64,000 nucleotides of DNA from positions 64,916 to 128,915 of the forward strand of contig NZ_KI912486.1 of the NCBI RefSeq assembly GCF_000518725.1, written 5' to 3'. Source of the DNA: Mesoplasma seiffertii ATCC 49495 (GTDB lineage: Bacteria; Bacillota_I; Bacilli_A; Mycoplasmatales; Mycoplasmataceae). How positions within the stretch are numbered: position 1 is the stretch's first letter; each line of letters begins with the position of its first letter. The notes under the pieces are model-generated. The model was not told the DNA's origin. It saw only the letters and a program-made list of their open reading frames with translations, and ran no database searches. The translations under genes were made by a program, and so were the position numbers. Positions 10,220 to 21,584 of the stretch are shown here, one piece after another.

Positions 10220-11839
10220 TTATCGTTTCAAAACTTTATTAACAGATGTTTTAATAATTTCAGAGGCTTTTCTTTTAGCAATAACTTCTTCAGGTTGAAT
10301 TTCACCCTCAAATCCATTAACAAATGGATCTTTTTTGAATTTGTATTCTTGAATGAAATATAGTACTGCAATTGCACTAATTCCAGCTATTAGTAATAAT
10401 AAGAAAATAAATCCTGATGATTCAATTCATTTTGTTTTGACATAGATATCATCAACTTTAACACCTTTATATACATCAATTGGCACTAAGAATGTATAAA
10501 TTCCTAAAATAACAAACAACGCTAGTAGAATTCCTGAAACTCAAGCAACTGGTAAAAATCCCTTGATTTTTTCGACTTCCACTTTGTTTGTCATACGGTT
10601 TTTAATTGATGCAAATATTAATACTGTAATAAACGAAAATCCAAAACATGCAGCAGTTGAAGACATAATTCCTACATATTTAGCAGCATTTCCAAATACT
10701 AGTCCTTGATAAATATTATCTCCGTCAGCATTGACAATATTTGTGCTTGTTCCAAACCCTTGTCAATCTCCAGATGATAGTCCAAATCCTAATGTTAAAA
10801 ATAAGGTAAAAATGATAATTGAAGCAACCATTTGAATGTATCCGGCTTTAATATAATCGATATTTCTTCCTTTTGAATAAACAACACGAGATTGAGCATC
10901 AGATTGCATTCCAACAACTCCGATGTAAGAGAAAATATTAATTCCCATGAAACAGATTACAATTGATACCAAGTTAGTGATTAAAGTCCCTGCTCCTTTA
11001 CCACCAAATACTTGAACAAGTACATTTTCGATTGTTCCATCTGGTGATCCTAAGAATAATGAAATTGCCATTAATACATAGAAAATTGCTACGAAGATCA
11101 TCCCAAATAATAACGCTTTGGGAACAACTTCTTTATGTTTAGCTGTTTTTTGGGCATTGGCAATATAAATGAATCCATCAAATGAGAATAAAATTCCTCC
11201 AAACCCACGAATAAATAGTCCTGGATCAAAATCAGAAGTTGATCATGATTGATCTCCAAATCCACCATTACTCATTGCTCCATTTGTTCCTGCTAAAATA
11301 AATCCAGCAAATAACGCAATAATCAACGGGATGAATTTAAAGAATGTTCCAAAAAGTAAGATTTTTTTTGAAGCATTAAATGGTGAATACATATTAATGA
11401 ATAAGAAAATCACAATCATTGAAATTCCTATAAATAAATATAGTGAAAACATTGCTCCTGGTGGCAAGACCACATTGAAAATTTTAAATATATAAGTTAC
11501 GAATAATACTGTAAAAATTCCTTGACAACTTGGTACATAAATAATTAGATACATCATGCTACATAGTGATGCCGCTTTACGACCCACAAATAGTTTAGTT
11601 CAGTTTCCAATTGTTCCATTTCCAAATTTTCTTGTAGCTGAAGAAATTTCAATAAAGACATAAACTATCCCCACACATACCATTCCTACAACAAATCACA
11701 AAATAATCGCAATAATGGGATTACCTGTTTCAACTAATAACTCGTTATTTTTGACATAAATACCAGTACCAACAACAGTACCAATAACCATCGTAAATAA
11801 AGTTAATAGTTCAAAAAGCTTAGCTTTATTTTTTATCAT
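10220..11839 (-). CDS. APC-family amino-acid permease
   Basis: This is a 539-residue transporter with about 12 predicted membrane segments. The first contains TMVIGTVVGTGIYVKN, whose Gly-rich unwound turn is the substrate-contact motif of APC-superfamily transporters. Soluble tails are short at the N-terminus and charged at the C-terminus (EVIAKRKASEIIK). I chose the ATG at 11839 because it is preceded by AAAGGAAA at good spacing. TGA encodes Trp in several membrane segments. It is related in layout to the permease at 49158-50603. The substrate is not evident from the sequence. Confidence 0.88.
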
Positions 11840-11925
11840 ATAACATTTCCTTTCAACACAATTTCTATAAGTTTATAACATTACGTTGAAAAAGTAAAAC
11901 ACTTTCTTTTTGACACCTTGAAATT

Positions 11926-14598
11926 TTATAGTCAAGCTTTAAAAACTCGCTTATACCCTGCTTTAAACAGCTCACCCAAAGCCCATGCAAGTGCTAAAAG
12001 ACCTACCAAAACTACATATCATCAATTTAAATTAATGCCTTGATGAGTTCCCGTCATAATTTTAAATCCCAAATTATTTAAATAATTATCAATTCCAATA
12101 AATAAAAATGGAATTGTTGCAAATCCTAATAGTCCATAAACAAGTTTTTTAGATGGTTGTGATTTAACAAACGAAATTTGTTCTGTTCGATATACAAAAA
12201 TAATCACAATATGTGTCAAAATTGACTCTAAAAAGAATGCCGTTTGAAATTGTTGCTGATCTAATGCTTCATGAGCTGCAACTCCATTAGTTAATAAACC
12301 AAACACAAATCCTAAAATTACAAAGTTTAGAATACTAATAATTGTTAATACCATTCCATTTCAAAGACCAAAGGGAATAATTGATTTTGCATTTCACTTT
12401 TGTGGGTGACGAATACTACTGTCGTCAACAGAATCAAAGACAAAAATTAAGTTAGCAAAATCAAAAATTAAATTTTGTAGCAGTAATTGAATTGGTGACA
12501 TTGATGGAAACTCAAGTCACAATGCTGAGATTAATAAGGTTAAAAGCATTCCAAAATTGGCAGCTACAGTGATTTTGATATATTTAATCGCATTAGCAAA
12601 AATTTCTCGGCCCTTGACAAAAGCATTTTCCAATACTCGTAAGTCTTTTTCCAATAAAATTACGTCTGCTGCCGCTTTTGCTAATGGTGTTCCATTATTT
12701 ACTGAAATTCCTACATCCGCTGTTTTTAAAGCACCTGCATCATTAACTCCATCTCCTAAAAATGCAACTACATTATTATTTTTTAGAATTTCAATGATTT
12801 TTGTTTTATCACTTGGGGAAAGCTTTGCTAAAACATTAGCATCCTGCAAAACATTTTCTAATTCTACAGTTGATAGTGTTTCTAATTCTTCACCCTTTAA
12901 CGCAACTGGTAATTTTAAGTTAATTTGTTGTGCAATATTAAGAGCAATATCTTGAGCATCACCAGTTAAAATTTTTAAATCAATGTTGTATTTTTCAATA
13001 ACTTTCAACGTTTCTTTAACATCTGCTTTTAAGACATCTTCAAAAAAGGCCATTCCTTCTAAAACTAATTCCGCATCTTTAAAAGTTTTTGTTAAGGCAC
13101 TTGCTACTAAAATACTTCTAAATCCTTGTTTAGTCCAACTATCAACTGTTTGTTTAACCATATTAGTTAGTTCTTCTGACAATTCAATAACTTTTTTATT
13201 GATTCTTATAAAATTTGCTCGACTAAGAATTTCATCAACTGATCCTTTGGAAATTTGTAAGTATTCTTTTTTATCTTTAACTAAAACTGAGGCAATTCGC
13301 GTTTCATGACTGAATGCTTGTTCTTCAATAAATTTAACATCACTTAAATCAATTTGAGAACCTAGTAAATCAACAATGGCTTGATCAATTTTATTGCCCA
13401 AGTTTTGTTGATAATTAGCATTTAAAAGCAATAGTCTTAATAAATAAGGGTCTTTTTGATTATTAAAATTTTGACAGCTATTTAGCTCAACTTTATCTAA
13501 AGTTAGCGTTCCAGTTTTATCAGTTGCCAAAATATTAACACTTCCCATATTTTGAACAACACTAAGCTTTTTAATTACAACTTTTTCTTTGGCAAGTTTT
13601 TTGCTTCCCAACTTTAAGTTAGAGGAAATAATTGCTGGCAATGCTTCTGGAGTTAGGGCAACCGCAATTGATAACGCAAAAACTAGTGCAGATACTCAAT
13701 CTTGGGTTGTCCCTCCGCTTCGTAATCCGGCTGCAATCATAATAATTGGAACCATCACTAAAATAGAGGCAACTAAGATACGAGTAATTTTAGTTAATCC
13801 TTTTTCATAGTCGCTCGGTTCGTCATCATCAACCATTTCTAGAATTGCTGAGGCGTAGTTTTTTGTTCCCACATTAATGATTACAGCTATACAAGTTCCT
13901 GTAGTAATTGTTGTTTGAGCAAATAAAATATTTTCTAATTCAATTAAGCGTTGTTTAGAATTGGTTACGTATTTCTGAATCGCTTGTGATTCACCTGTTA
14001 AAGATGACTGATCAACTGCTAAATTATTGATTCACAAAATTCTTGCATCGGCAGGAACAATATCGCCTTGATGTAAAACTATTACATCCCCATAAAGCAA
14101 ATGTGACTGATCACAGTTAATTAAATTATTTTTGATATTTAAAAAGTTAAGATTTTTAAAGTCTGTTAGCGAAGAATTTAAAACTAGAAAATTGTTTTCA
14201 ATAATTTTATTTAATTCAATATTTGTTTTATAGGCTTTATACTCTTGAATATAATCAATTATTCCGGCTAGAAAAATCATGAAAAAAACAATTAACGACG
14301 AAATTAAATTGATCAAATCATGCTTACCATTTTCAGTAACAAAGATATAAACCAATAACTCTCCAATTGCAATTAATCACAATAATAAATTAAATGGTTC
14401 AGTGATAGCTTCTAAAAACTTTTTAATATGAGGAAACTTGGCAACTACAATTTCGTTATTCCCATACTTATTTTGTTGATCAAAGCGCATATTTTCATTA
14501 ACTCCGATGCCTGTTTTTAGTAATGACGAAAGCTCATTAATTTCTGTATTAGCAATTTCAATTACTTTAGAAGTTTCAGAATAGTCAAATTGTTTCAT
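11926..14598 (-). CDS. mgtA: Magnesium-transporting P-type ATPase (MgtA-like)
   Basis: This 890-residue P-type ATPase probably imports Mg2+. The phosphorylated Asp is D360 in DKTGTLT, the actuator motif is TGES, the hinge motif GDGVND is near residue 615, and membrane helix 4 reads ALTPEALPAIISSN as in the P3B (MgtA/MgtB) group. The final helices follow a conserved W-N-A-K-S-I-I-P-F-G block. The gene is open across many TGA codons (Trp). Length matches MgtA. A GGAGGC ribosome-binding site precedes the ATG. I see no Mg-sensing leader in the short upstream region. Confidence 0.88.
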
Positions 14599-14626
14599 AA
14601 GATTTTGCCTCCAACTTATTAAAATA

Positions 14627-14656
14627 ATTTTAACACTTAGGATAAAATCAGAACAA
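14627..14656 (-). promoter_or_regulatory. Candidate promoter of the MgtA-like gene
   Basis: On the minus strand TTGTTC (14651-14656) and TAAAAT (14627-14632) are 18 bases apart, about 30 bases upstream of the start codon. Confidence 0.35.
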
Positions 14657-14740
14657 AATAAACTGTATTTATGTGTAAATGTCTTTATATAACAACTTTT
14701 GTTCTATACTCACGCTTCATAAAGAACCATTATTATTAGT

Positions 14741-14773
14741 AAAAAAATCTAGTTTGTATCAACTAGATTTTTT
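14741..14773. terminator. Bidirectional terminator hairpin
   Basis: A long stem (AAAAAATCTAGTT / AACTAGATTTTTT) with a 6-base loop lies just after the lipoprotein gene on the minus strand. Confidence 0.82.
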
Positions 14774-14780
14774 GTTCAAT

Positions 14781-15542
14781 TTATACGATAAATTCCATTT
14801 GTAAATTTACTTTTCCTACAATATTAGTTAAACCTTCTTTAGCTATAATATTAACATTTTTCAATATGTCATTATTATTGCTATCTTGGGCAAACTTTGA
14901 AAGAGATGGAGTTAAAACTTCAACAGTATACAAATCTTCTAATTTTTTGTACATATAGTTAATAAATCTAGTCGCAGCAGTTTTATAATCAACATTTTCT
15001 TCTGCTCGACAATAGCAACATTTTACATTTCTGTAAACTAAATTGTTTTCAATAATATCACTAATTTGCATTGGTTCTGTAGCTTGTTTTATATCATATT
15101 TAACTTCAACACTTCCTGAAAAGTAACCACCATTAAATTTTTTATCTCCTGCAATTATTAAAGCTGAATTTTCAGTTATATTAGTCACTTTTATATTTTC
15201 TCGAACTACTTTTTGACCATATCTACGAGTAAAAAACGATCTCTTTGATTCCTTTTCGGGTCACAAAGGTTCTCCTGTTACGGGGTCTTTTATCCATTCT
15301 TGTGCCGCCATATATTTATGAAGACGATATATTCGATTTCATATTTCGGCTTCAGATGGTAACCTTCTTTTTTCTTCAATTTTCTTTGGATAATAAAAAG
15401 TTCCCAACTCCCTCTTACCTATAACATTTTCCATTTTTGGAATTGGATATTTTCTTCTTATAAATCAAAAACATGAAACAGTACTTGAAGTCATAATTGC
15501 AGATAAAGAAATAGCTCCTAGTATATTTAAAAATTTCTTCAT
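14781..15542 (-). CDS. Putative lipoprotein, function unknown
   Basis: A 253-residue surface protein is predicted. The first 24 residues form a lipoprotein signal: a KK start, a hydrophobic core, then a TVSC lipobox with Cys 24 as the acylated residue. The mature part is charged, with a CCYC cluster at roughly residues 175-180. The sequence belongs to no family I recognise. It starts 24 bases after the stop of the cysteine-peptidase-like gene, so the two are likely one transcript. A GGAGAT site precedes the ATG. TGA is Trp after the lipobox (FWF). Confidence 0.75.
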
Positions 15543-15565
15543 ACATCTCCTTTATTAAAAAATGA

Positions 15566-16453
15566 TTATTCGTGAATTCCGTATCAATATCCGAGACTAA
15601 GCAAACTAAATAGTTTTAAAGCAGGTATGGTTTTCATATGCTTATCTTCTCATCCCAAATGGACAGCATATTTATTGCTGACTTTATCATAACCATAAAT
15701 TAAAAAACTGTGTTCATAGTTTCCAGAAACTACAATTACAGGCACCTTATATTTTTCAATTCATTGTTCAGGTCTTGAAGTATGCATTCATGAAACACTA
15801 TAATCATCTTTTACTCAGTTACCAACGAAATTTCTAGTGGTTCTTCGCAAATCACTTCCGTATCATAAATTAAATCTTCGATTATTGGCAACTCAAAGAT
15901 CATAAGCTGTGCTTATCACTTCACCATTCTCCATTCTTGTTGGTTCTACATGTTCAAAATTATCTTGATCCAGTTTTCCATTTCTAAAGTATTTTTTTAT
16001 TTGTTGCTGTGTAAAGTAATTGTTTTTACCATATATGTGAAAATACTTATACAACATCACTAATGAAACATACTCGCATAATCCTCCATCATCGGGACCT
16101 ATGTGATACTTGCTTTTGTTTTCGTCGCTAACAATATCGCTAGCATTAGATTCTTTGGAAAATAACACATCTCCAATGGCGTAATAACCTATTTTGTTTT
16201 TGCTATCTAACTTTGTAAAAAATTGTCAGTTATTTGGTAACAATGAAAACTTACTGATTTGTTCTTCAGAAATATTTTCTGTATCAACATTAATCATGTC
16301 TCCATAATCCTTGCTATAACTTACTTTTTCATTTTCAATTTAGCTATTTATTTTTAAGGTTTCTTGTTGTGGGATTTTTAGTGCCTTAGTTGTTGTACTA
16401 AAAGGTGCTGTTATAAAAACTGATAAGGCTAACAATGATAAATATTTAATCAT
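15566..16453 (-). pseudogene. Secreted putative cysteine peptidase, interrupted by an in-frame stop
   Basis: Read from ATG 16453, the first 37 codons encode a typical signal peptide (hydrophobic core, then TTTKA). An in-frame TAA at 16340-16342 ends this piece. The same frame then stays open for 257 codons (TGA as Trp) to the stop at 15566. That downstream part has a candidate nucleophile segment GGLCEYVSLVMLYKY and, further on, EHSFLIYGYD followed by YAVHLGW. This order resembles papain-like C39/C10-type peptidases and the mollicute 'putative cysteine peptidase' family. A shorter product could begin at ATG 16297 but would lack the export signal. I call it a pseudogene, with recoding or a sequencing error as alternatives. 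Confidence 0.65.
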
Positions 16454-16495
16454 AATAGATTATCTCCCTTCTTTTATACTTTAATTTTATTCTCA

Positions 16496-16524
16496 ATTTT
16501 AGTAATCACTAAGGAAGCAAACAA
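16496..16524 (-). promoter_or_regulatory. Candidate promoter of the cysteine-peptidase/lipoprotein unit
   Basis: On the minus strand TTGTTT (16519-16524) and TAAAAT (16496-16501) are separated by 17 bases, about 40 bases upstream of the ATG at 16453. Confidence 0.42.
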
Positions 16525-16594
16525 CAAACTAATAATTGATTTAGGGTTAATACATCTTAAAAACTAAGCTATAAAAGTATAAAATTTTATAAGA

Positions 16595-16632
16595 AGCAAA
16601 AAACGCATTGATTTTCATCTTTGCGTTTTTTA
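16595..16632 (-). terminator. Terminator after the small membrane-protein gene
   Basis: AAAAAACGCA and TGCGTTTTTT pair across a loop of about 14 bases, directly downstream of the stop codon at 16634. Confidence 0.7.
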
Positions 16633-16633
16633 T

Positions 16634-16948
16634 TTATTTTTTTGATTTGGTTCATCAACCAACAACAAAGTACCCAATACAAAATAATAGATTTACTCCT
16701 AACAAGATCGCTGGAGTCAACACTACAACTCCTCAAGAAGTTTTTAAAATTGTTAAACTAATAATCAAAAACACTAATAGTGCAATTGATCCTACTAATA
16801 AACCACTCAATAAACCTATTTTAAGTCTTTTTTGGTGTTCTTTGAGTGGAATTATCTTAATCAATCAATAAATACTTAAACCTATTCCAAATAAGGCACA
16901 AACACCATTAAGAATTAAATGCCCAATTTCAATTGTTGACAATTGCAT
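16634..16948 (-). CDS. Small membrane protein, function unknown
   Basis: A 104-residue protein is encoded with three to four hydrophobic segments and a short basic tail (WWTKSKK). The reading is open only with TGA as Trp. Its ATG overlaps the stop codon of the polysaccharide deacetylase gene (TAATG), so the two are translationally coupled and may act together at the membrane. I recognise no family. Confidence 0.7.
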
Positions 16949-17703
16949 TAAAACACCAACTTTCCATAATTTTTATAAGAATCAGTTTGTCCAGCGTCAT
17001 CTCTAAATGCGGCAAATTTATAATCTTTTTGTTTTAGTTTTTGAATAAGTTCAGGTAACCAAACTTTAGCATAGCTTCGAGTATGACAAACGAAAATTTT
17101 TCCTTTTGACAAATGTGACATATATTGATGTATTATTTTATCTTTTCCTGTTTGTGCTTCATTATAATCAGTTCCCAAGTACCCTCTTACTAAGTACTTA
17201 ATTCCAACTTGCTTTTGAACATAGTCTATTCCTTTAAAATACTGCAAGTATGCTAAACGTACAGGAATATCTTGTTCTGCAATTGTAACTCCATTTTGAG
17301 CATAAACATGTTTAATTAACTGATTAGTTTCTTGCAGTTCTTTAACTAACTTTTTTTGATCATGAAGATACTCATCATGAGTGTAAGTATGATTTCCAAT
17401 TGTATGTCCTTCATTAATAATTCTATCAACAACTTTTTTTGTATCTTCATTAGTTTCGTATTTCACAAGATTAATTCCGGTCATAAAAAATGTTGCATGA
17501 ATATTTTCAGTTTTTAAAATATCAAGAATTGCTAAATCATCAGTTGTTGGTCCATCATCAAATGTCAACATTACAACTTTTTGATTAGTCTTAATACGAT
17601 TAACTTCATACCCATGCTTAATTGTCACAATATTAAAAATACTTGTAACCAAAGCCATAAGCAAAAAACTTATCGCAATAATTTTCATAACTTTTGCTTT
17701 CAT
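16948..17703 (-). CDS. Polysaccharide deacetylase (NodB-type) family protein
   Basis: This is a 251-residue protein with an N-terminal membrane anchor or signal segment (residues 5-25) and a NodB homology domain. Motif 1 is TFDDGPT, with the catalytic base and metal Asp, and motif 2 is GHTIGNHTYTH, with the two metal-binding His residues. Later motifs are less typical: a VRLAY segment stands where RxPY is usual, and KIFVCHTR stands for the final His motif. Known family members remove acetyl groups from N-acetylated sugars in chitin, peptidoglycan or exopolysaccharide. This organism should have no peptidoglycan, so the substrate is an open question. Confidence 0.85.
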   Translation of the reverse strand: MKAKVMKIIAISFLLMALVTSIFNIVTIKHGYEVNRIKTNQKVVMLTFDDGPTTDDLAILDILKTENIHATFFMTGINLVKYETNEDTKKVVDRIINEGHTIGNHTYTHDEYLHDQKKLVKELQETNQLIKHVYAQNGVTIAEQDIPVRLAYLQYFKGIDYVQKQVGIKYLVRGYLGTDYNEAQTGKDKIIHQYMSHLSKGKIFVCHTRSYAKVWLPELIQKLKQKDYKFAAFRDDAGQTDSYKNYGKLVF

Positions 17704-17842
17704 AAATCTCCTATAATTTATTATTCTATCTTAAAATATATTAAACAAAAAAATACTTAAATATCCCACAATAACAAAAATTTTTTTATTTTGCTAAATT
17801 GGATTTTAAGTATTTTAGTTTTGAATCAACGAAAAAGTATTT

Positions 17843-18865
17843 CTATTTCATTTTTTCTTTTAAAGTTTTTGACGGTTTAAATTTAACTCCAGTTTGTGCA
17901 GGAATATTAATTGATTCACCAGTCAATGGATTACGTGACACTTTTGATGGTTTTGCAATTGTTACTAATTTTCCAAATCCAGAAATTGTTACTTCTTCAG
18001 ATTCTTCTAATCTTCTTTGCATTGTCGCAAACACATCATCAACCACAGCCTTAACACTTTTTTTAGTCATATCTGGGTTGTTTGCAATAAGCTCTTCTAA
18101 AATCATTTTTTTAGAAACTTGTTCACGCTTAATTCGTGGTGCTCTTGGAGCTTTAGTTTTAACTGGTTCTTCAGTTAAAACTTCTTCACTAACTAAAGCT
18201 TCTTCCACTACAACTGGGGTTTCAGCTTTTTTGCTAGCTACTTTTCTTTGCGGTTTTTGTGCTTTTTCTTCAACTTTTTGTTCAATCACTTCTTCGCTAT
18301 CCACAACTTCAATGATCGCTTCATCTTTCTGAACTTCTTCAACGACAACTTCCTCAACTACTTCTTCTACAACAGGTTCTTCAACAACTTCTTGAGTTGC
18401 TGTTATTTCATTGCTATTACTAAGTGGTGTTTCTTCGTGTTTCCCACAAACACAATTAATATTAAAAATTGGTGAAAAATCTTTAAATTCACATTTTGAG
18501 TCCTCAGCAATTGCTTCATCACTTTGTTCAATTACGATTTCATCATTAGCTGTATAAATTGCAACAATTGATAAAATGATTCATAATAAAAATGTAGATG
18601 GTGCTACGATTAATAAAAAGATATTCGCAATTAAATCCACTCTAAACGCGATTCCGTTATTTCAGTATTCTAAGCTAAAGTTAATTACTCCTGCTGGTCC
18701 AAAGAAAAAGTCTTTTGTAAGTCCTTCTTCTTGGTTAAATACTGGGTTTAAAACTTTAATCAACATTGCTACAGCAAATGTTGTCAAGAAAAGAGTTAAA
18801 AAGAAAACCAATCAATAATTGATCGCTCTTCTATTACCCTTTTTTTCTACTACAGTTATTTCCAT
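17843..18865 (-). CDS. Membrane-anchored HU-family DNA-binding protein
   Basis: The 340-residue protein is a fusion. Residues 1-13 are basic and two membrane helices follow (about 16-38 and 78-104), with an outside loop between them. Residues 105-240 form a hydrophilic, acidic linker full of EE and VV, with C125, C138, C140 and H143 clustered. Residues 245-340 are a complete HU/IHF domain with the DNA-arm motif RNPLTGESINIPA. The positive-inside rule places N-terminus, linker and HU domain in the cytoplasm, so the protein could tether DNA to the membrane. The full frame needs TGA as Trp at four codons. A GTG at 18304 would give only the linker end and HU domain, but the ATG at 18865 has a GGAGGC ribosome-binding site. 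A decayed paralogue lies at 45370-46241. Confidence 0.88.
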
Positions 18866-18923
18866 AATGCCTCCATATAATAATTAATTATATTTCTAAA
18901 AACATTAAAAGTCATTATAATCT

Positions 18924-20216
18924 TTAAAATATTTTTTTAAATATCTTTTTTGTTTGACGCATAAAAAATTCATTGTCAAACAAAAGGGCTAATTCTGACT
19001 CAGAAATATAGTCAACGATTTTGCTTTTTAAGATCGTTGTTTTAAAATCAGCATGATCTCGTAGGCATTCTAAAGTTGCTTCTTGAATAATGTCGTAGAC
19101 TGTTTCACGAGTAACTTCTTTATTAAACATTAAGACATATGTCAGTACTCTTTGAGAAAAGTAAATATTTTTAGCATCAGCAATATGTTGATTTATTACA
19201 TCATAATTAATAACTAAATTTTCTAAGGTATCTTTCATTCGACGAACTGCATAAACTAAAACATTATAAATATCAGGAAAAATAATTCGTTCATTTGAAG
19301 AATGCGAAATATCCCGCTCATGTCATAAGTTATTATTCTCTAATCCTACAATAACTTGTGCACGAATATAACGGGCTAAACCAGAAATATTTTCACTTGA
19401 AATCGGATTTTTTTTATGTGGCATTGATGAAGAACCTTTTTGATTTTTGGCAAAACCTTCTGCCATTTCATTAACATCAGATCTTTGAAATAAGCGAATT
19501 TCTGTAGCAACTTTTTCTAAAGTTGAAGCAATATTTGCAAATACTTCAATTAAGAAAGCATGACGGTCACGTTGGGTAACTTGGGTTGATAAACTGTCAA
19601 TTCCAAGTTCTAGTTTATCAGCTACATAATCTTCAATTTCTAACTCTAAGTTAGCATAATTACCCATAGAACCTGATATTTTAGCAACTTCAATATGAGA
19701 TGCTGCTAATTCAAAACGCTCAATTTGACGCATAAATTCTTCATATCATAAGGCAAATTTTAAGCCCAAAGATGTTGGCTCTCCATACATTCCATGAGTA
19801 CGGCCCATAATTAAAACTTCTTCGTTTGCAATGGCCATTTTTTTCAAAACTTCAGTAATTTGATACAACTCTTTGAACAAAATTTGATTAGATTCTTTAA
19901 TCATATAATTTTGGGCAGTATCAACAATATCAGTTGAAGTAATTCCTAAGTGAATTCATTTGCTTTCTAGTCCCAATTGTTCAGAAAGCATTCTTGTAAA
20001 TGCCACAACATCATGCTTAGTAACTTCTTCAATTATTGCCATGCGTTTTAAATCAACATGAGTTTTTTGATTAATTAACTCAATATCTTTATTGGGTATC
20101 ACGCCAATTTTAGCTCAAGCTTCACACACTAATTGTTCAACTTTTAATCAAATATTATATTTGTTTTCATCATTTCAAATATTTTCAATATCTGCAACCG
20201 TATATCTATTAATCAT
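18924..20216 (-). CDS. purB: Adenylosuccinate lyase
   Basis: PurB converts adenylosuccinate to AMP plus fumarate. The 430-residue protein carries the fumarase/aspartase superfamily signature in [11 protein letters not shown] and the upstream segment [13 protein letters not shown] with the catalytic His. The start overlaps the purA end by 8 bases, and its ribosome-binding site (AAAAGGAG) is inside purA, so the two enzymes that make AMP from IMP are translated together. Both lie under the adenine-type riboswitch upstream of purA. TGA codons are Trp. Confidence 0.95.
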
Positions 20217-21507
20217 CAAATTCTCCTTTTAGCATGATTGTTTGTGTACGGTCTGGACCAACTGAAAATCCTAAAAATTTAGCTCCTGTTATTTCCGAAA
20301 TTTTGGCCATATAATTTTTAGCATTTTGCGGTAGTTCTTCATAACTACGTACTTTAGTAATATCTGTTTGTCATCCTGGCATTTCAATATAAATTGGTTG
20401 GCATCTTAATAAATCATTATCATTGGCTGGCATAGTTTGAATTTGTTTTCCATCAAGTTCATAAGCAACACATATCTTAACAACTTTTTCAGTATCAAGA
20501 ACATCAAATAAAGTTAAGAATAGTTCATCAACTCCACCAACTCTAACGGCATACTTCATTGCTACAGCATCAAATCACCCAATACGTCTTGGTCTTCCTG
20601 AATTTGAACCATATTCGTTTCCACGTTCACGAATTCTTAAACAAGTCTCATCGGTAATTTCTGTAGGCATTCCTCCTGCTCCAACACGAGTGTTATAAGC
20701 TTTTGCAACTCCAACAACTTTTTGAACATGTTTGGCATGAATTCCTGTTCCAATTGACGCATTGTTAGCTGAACATGATGAAGATGTTACAAACGGGTAA
20801 GTTCCATGATCAATATCTAATAAAACTCCTTGAGCCCCTTCAAATAAAACAAAACTATTGTTTTCAATTGCTTTAGAAACAATGTCTCCTGAATCAACAA
20901 TTTTGTCAGCAATAAAGTTGTAATATTGCATTAACTTTTCATAAACATCAGTAAATGAATACGGAGTTCCTTGATAAATTTTTGTGATGATTTCATTATG
21001 GTATTCTAAGTTTTCTTGTAAAACAGTTTTAAAGTTTGGTTGTTTAATATCACAAATTCTTATTCCATAACGTGAAGCTTTATCAGCATAAGTTGGACCA
21101 ATTCCACGTTTTGTAGTTCCAATTTTTTGAGCTTTACGAGCTTCTTCTTGCAACTCATCAATTTGACAATGTCAATCAAAAATTAGATGTGCTCGATCTG
21201 AAACAAATAAATTGTCAGTATTAACTCCCGATGCTTGTAAGCGTTGCATTTCCAAAACTAATTTTTCTAAATTAACTACTGCTCCGTTACCAATAACATT
21301 TAAAACTTTTGGGTTAAAAATTCCTGATGGAACAATAGTAACTTTATGACGTTTATTGTTAAATTCAATCATATGTCCAGCATTATCTCCACCAGCAAAC
21401 CTTACAACCATTTCTGCTTTTTGGGCAAAATAGTCAGTAATTTTTCCTTTACCTTCATCTCCCCATTGAGTTCCAACCACAACTAATGATTTGTATTTTC
21501 TTTCCAT
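20209..21507 (-). CDS. purA: Adenylosuccinate synthetase
   Basis: PurA joins IMP and aspartate, using GTP, to give adenylosuccinate. The 432-residue protein has the GTP-binding loop [14 protein letters not shown] near the N-terminus and the IMP-contact block [18 protein letters not shown] reads as Trp near 21174 and 20572. No de novo IMP genes are visible in the window, so IMP probably comes from salvage or lies elsewhere. The gene follows a riboswitch with an intrinsic terminator. Its own ribosome-binding site is AAGGAGG. Confidence 0.95.
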
Positions 21508-21519
21508 ATTTCCTCCTTG

Positions 21520-21579
21520 AAAACAAACAAAAAACCAGCAAAAAAAGATTACGAAAACCCATAGCTTTTTTTGCTAGTT
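21520..21579 (-). terminator. Intrinsic terminator in the purA leader (riboswitch expression platform)
   Basis: On the minus strand AACTAGCAAAAAAAG pairs with CTTTTTTTGCTGGTT across a 17-base loop and is followed by a T-rich tail. It sits between the aptamer and the purA ribosome-binding site, so it can decide whether transcription reaches purA. Confidence 0.82.
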
Positions 21580-21584
21580 CTAAT

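Noticed and set aside
11926-14598. A series of separate short reading frames along one strand, looking like a shattered gene
   Set aside because: The breaks are all TGA codons. Reading TGA as Trp gives one intact P-type ATPase with every motif in order. The same holds for most long genes in the window.
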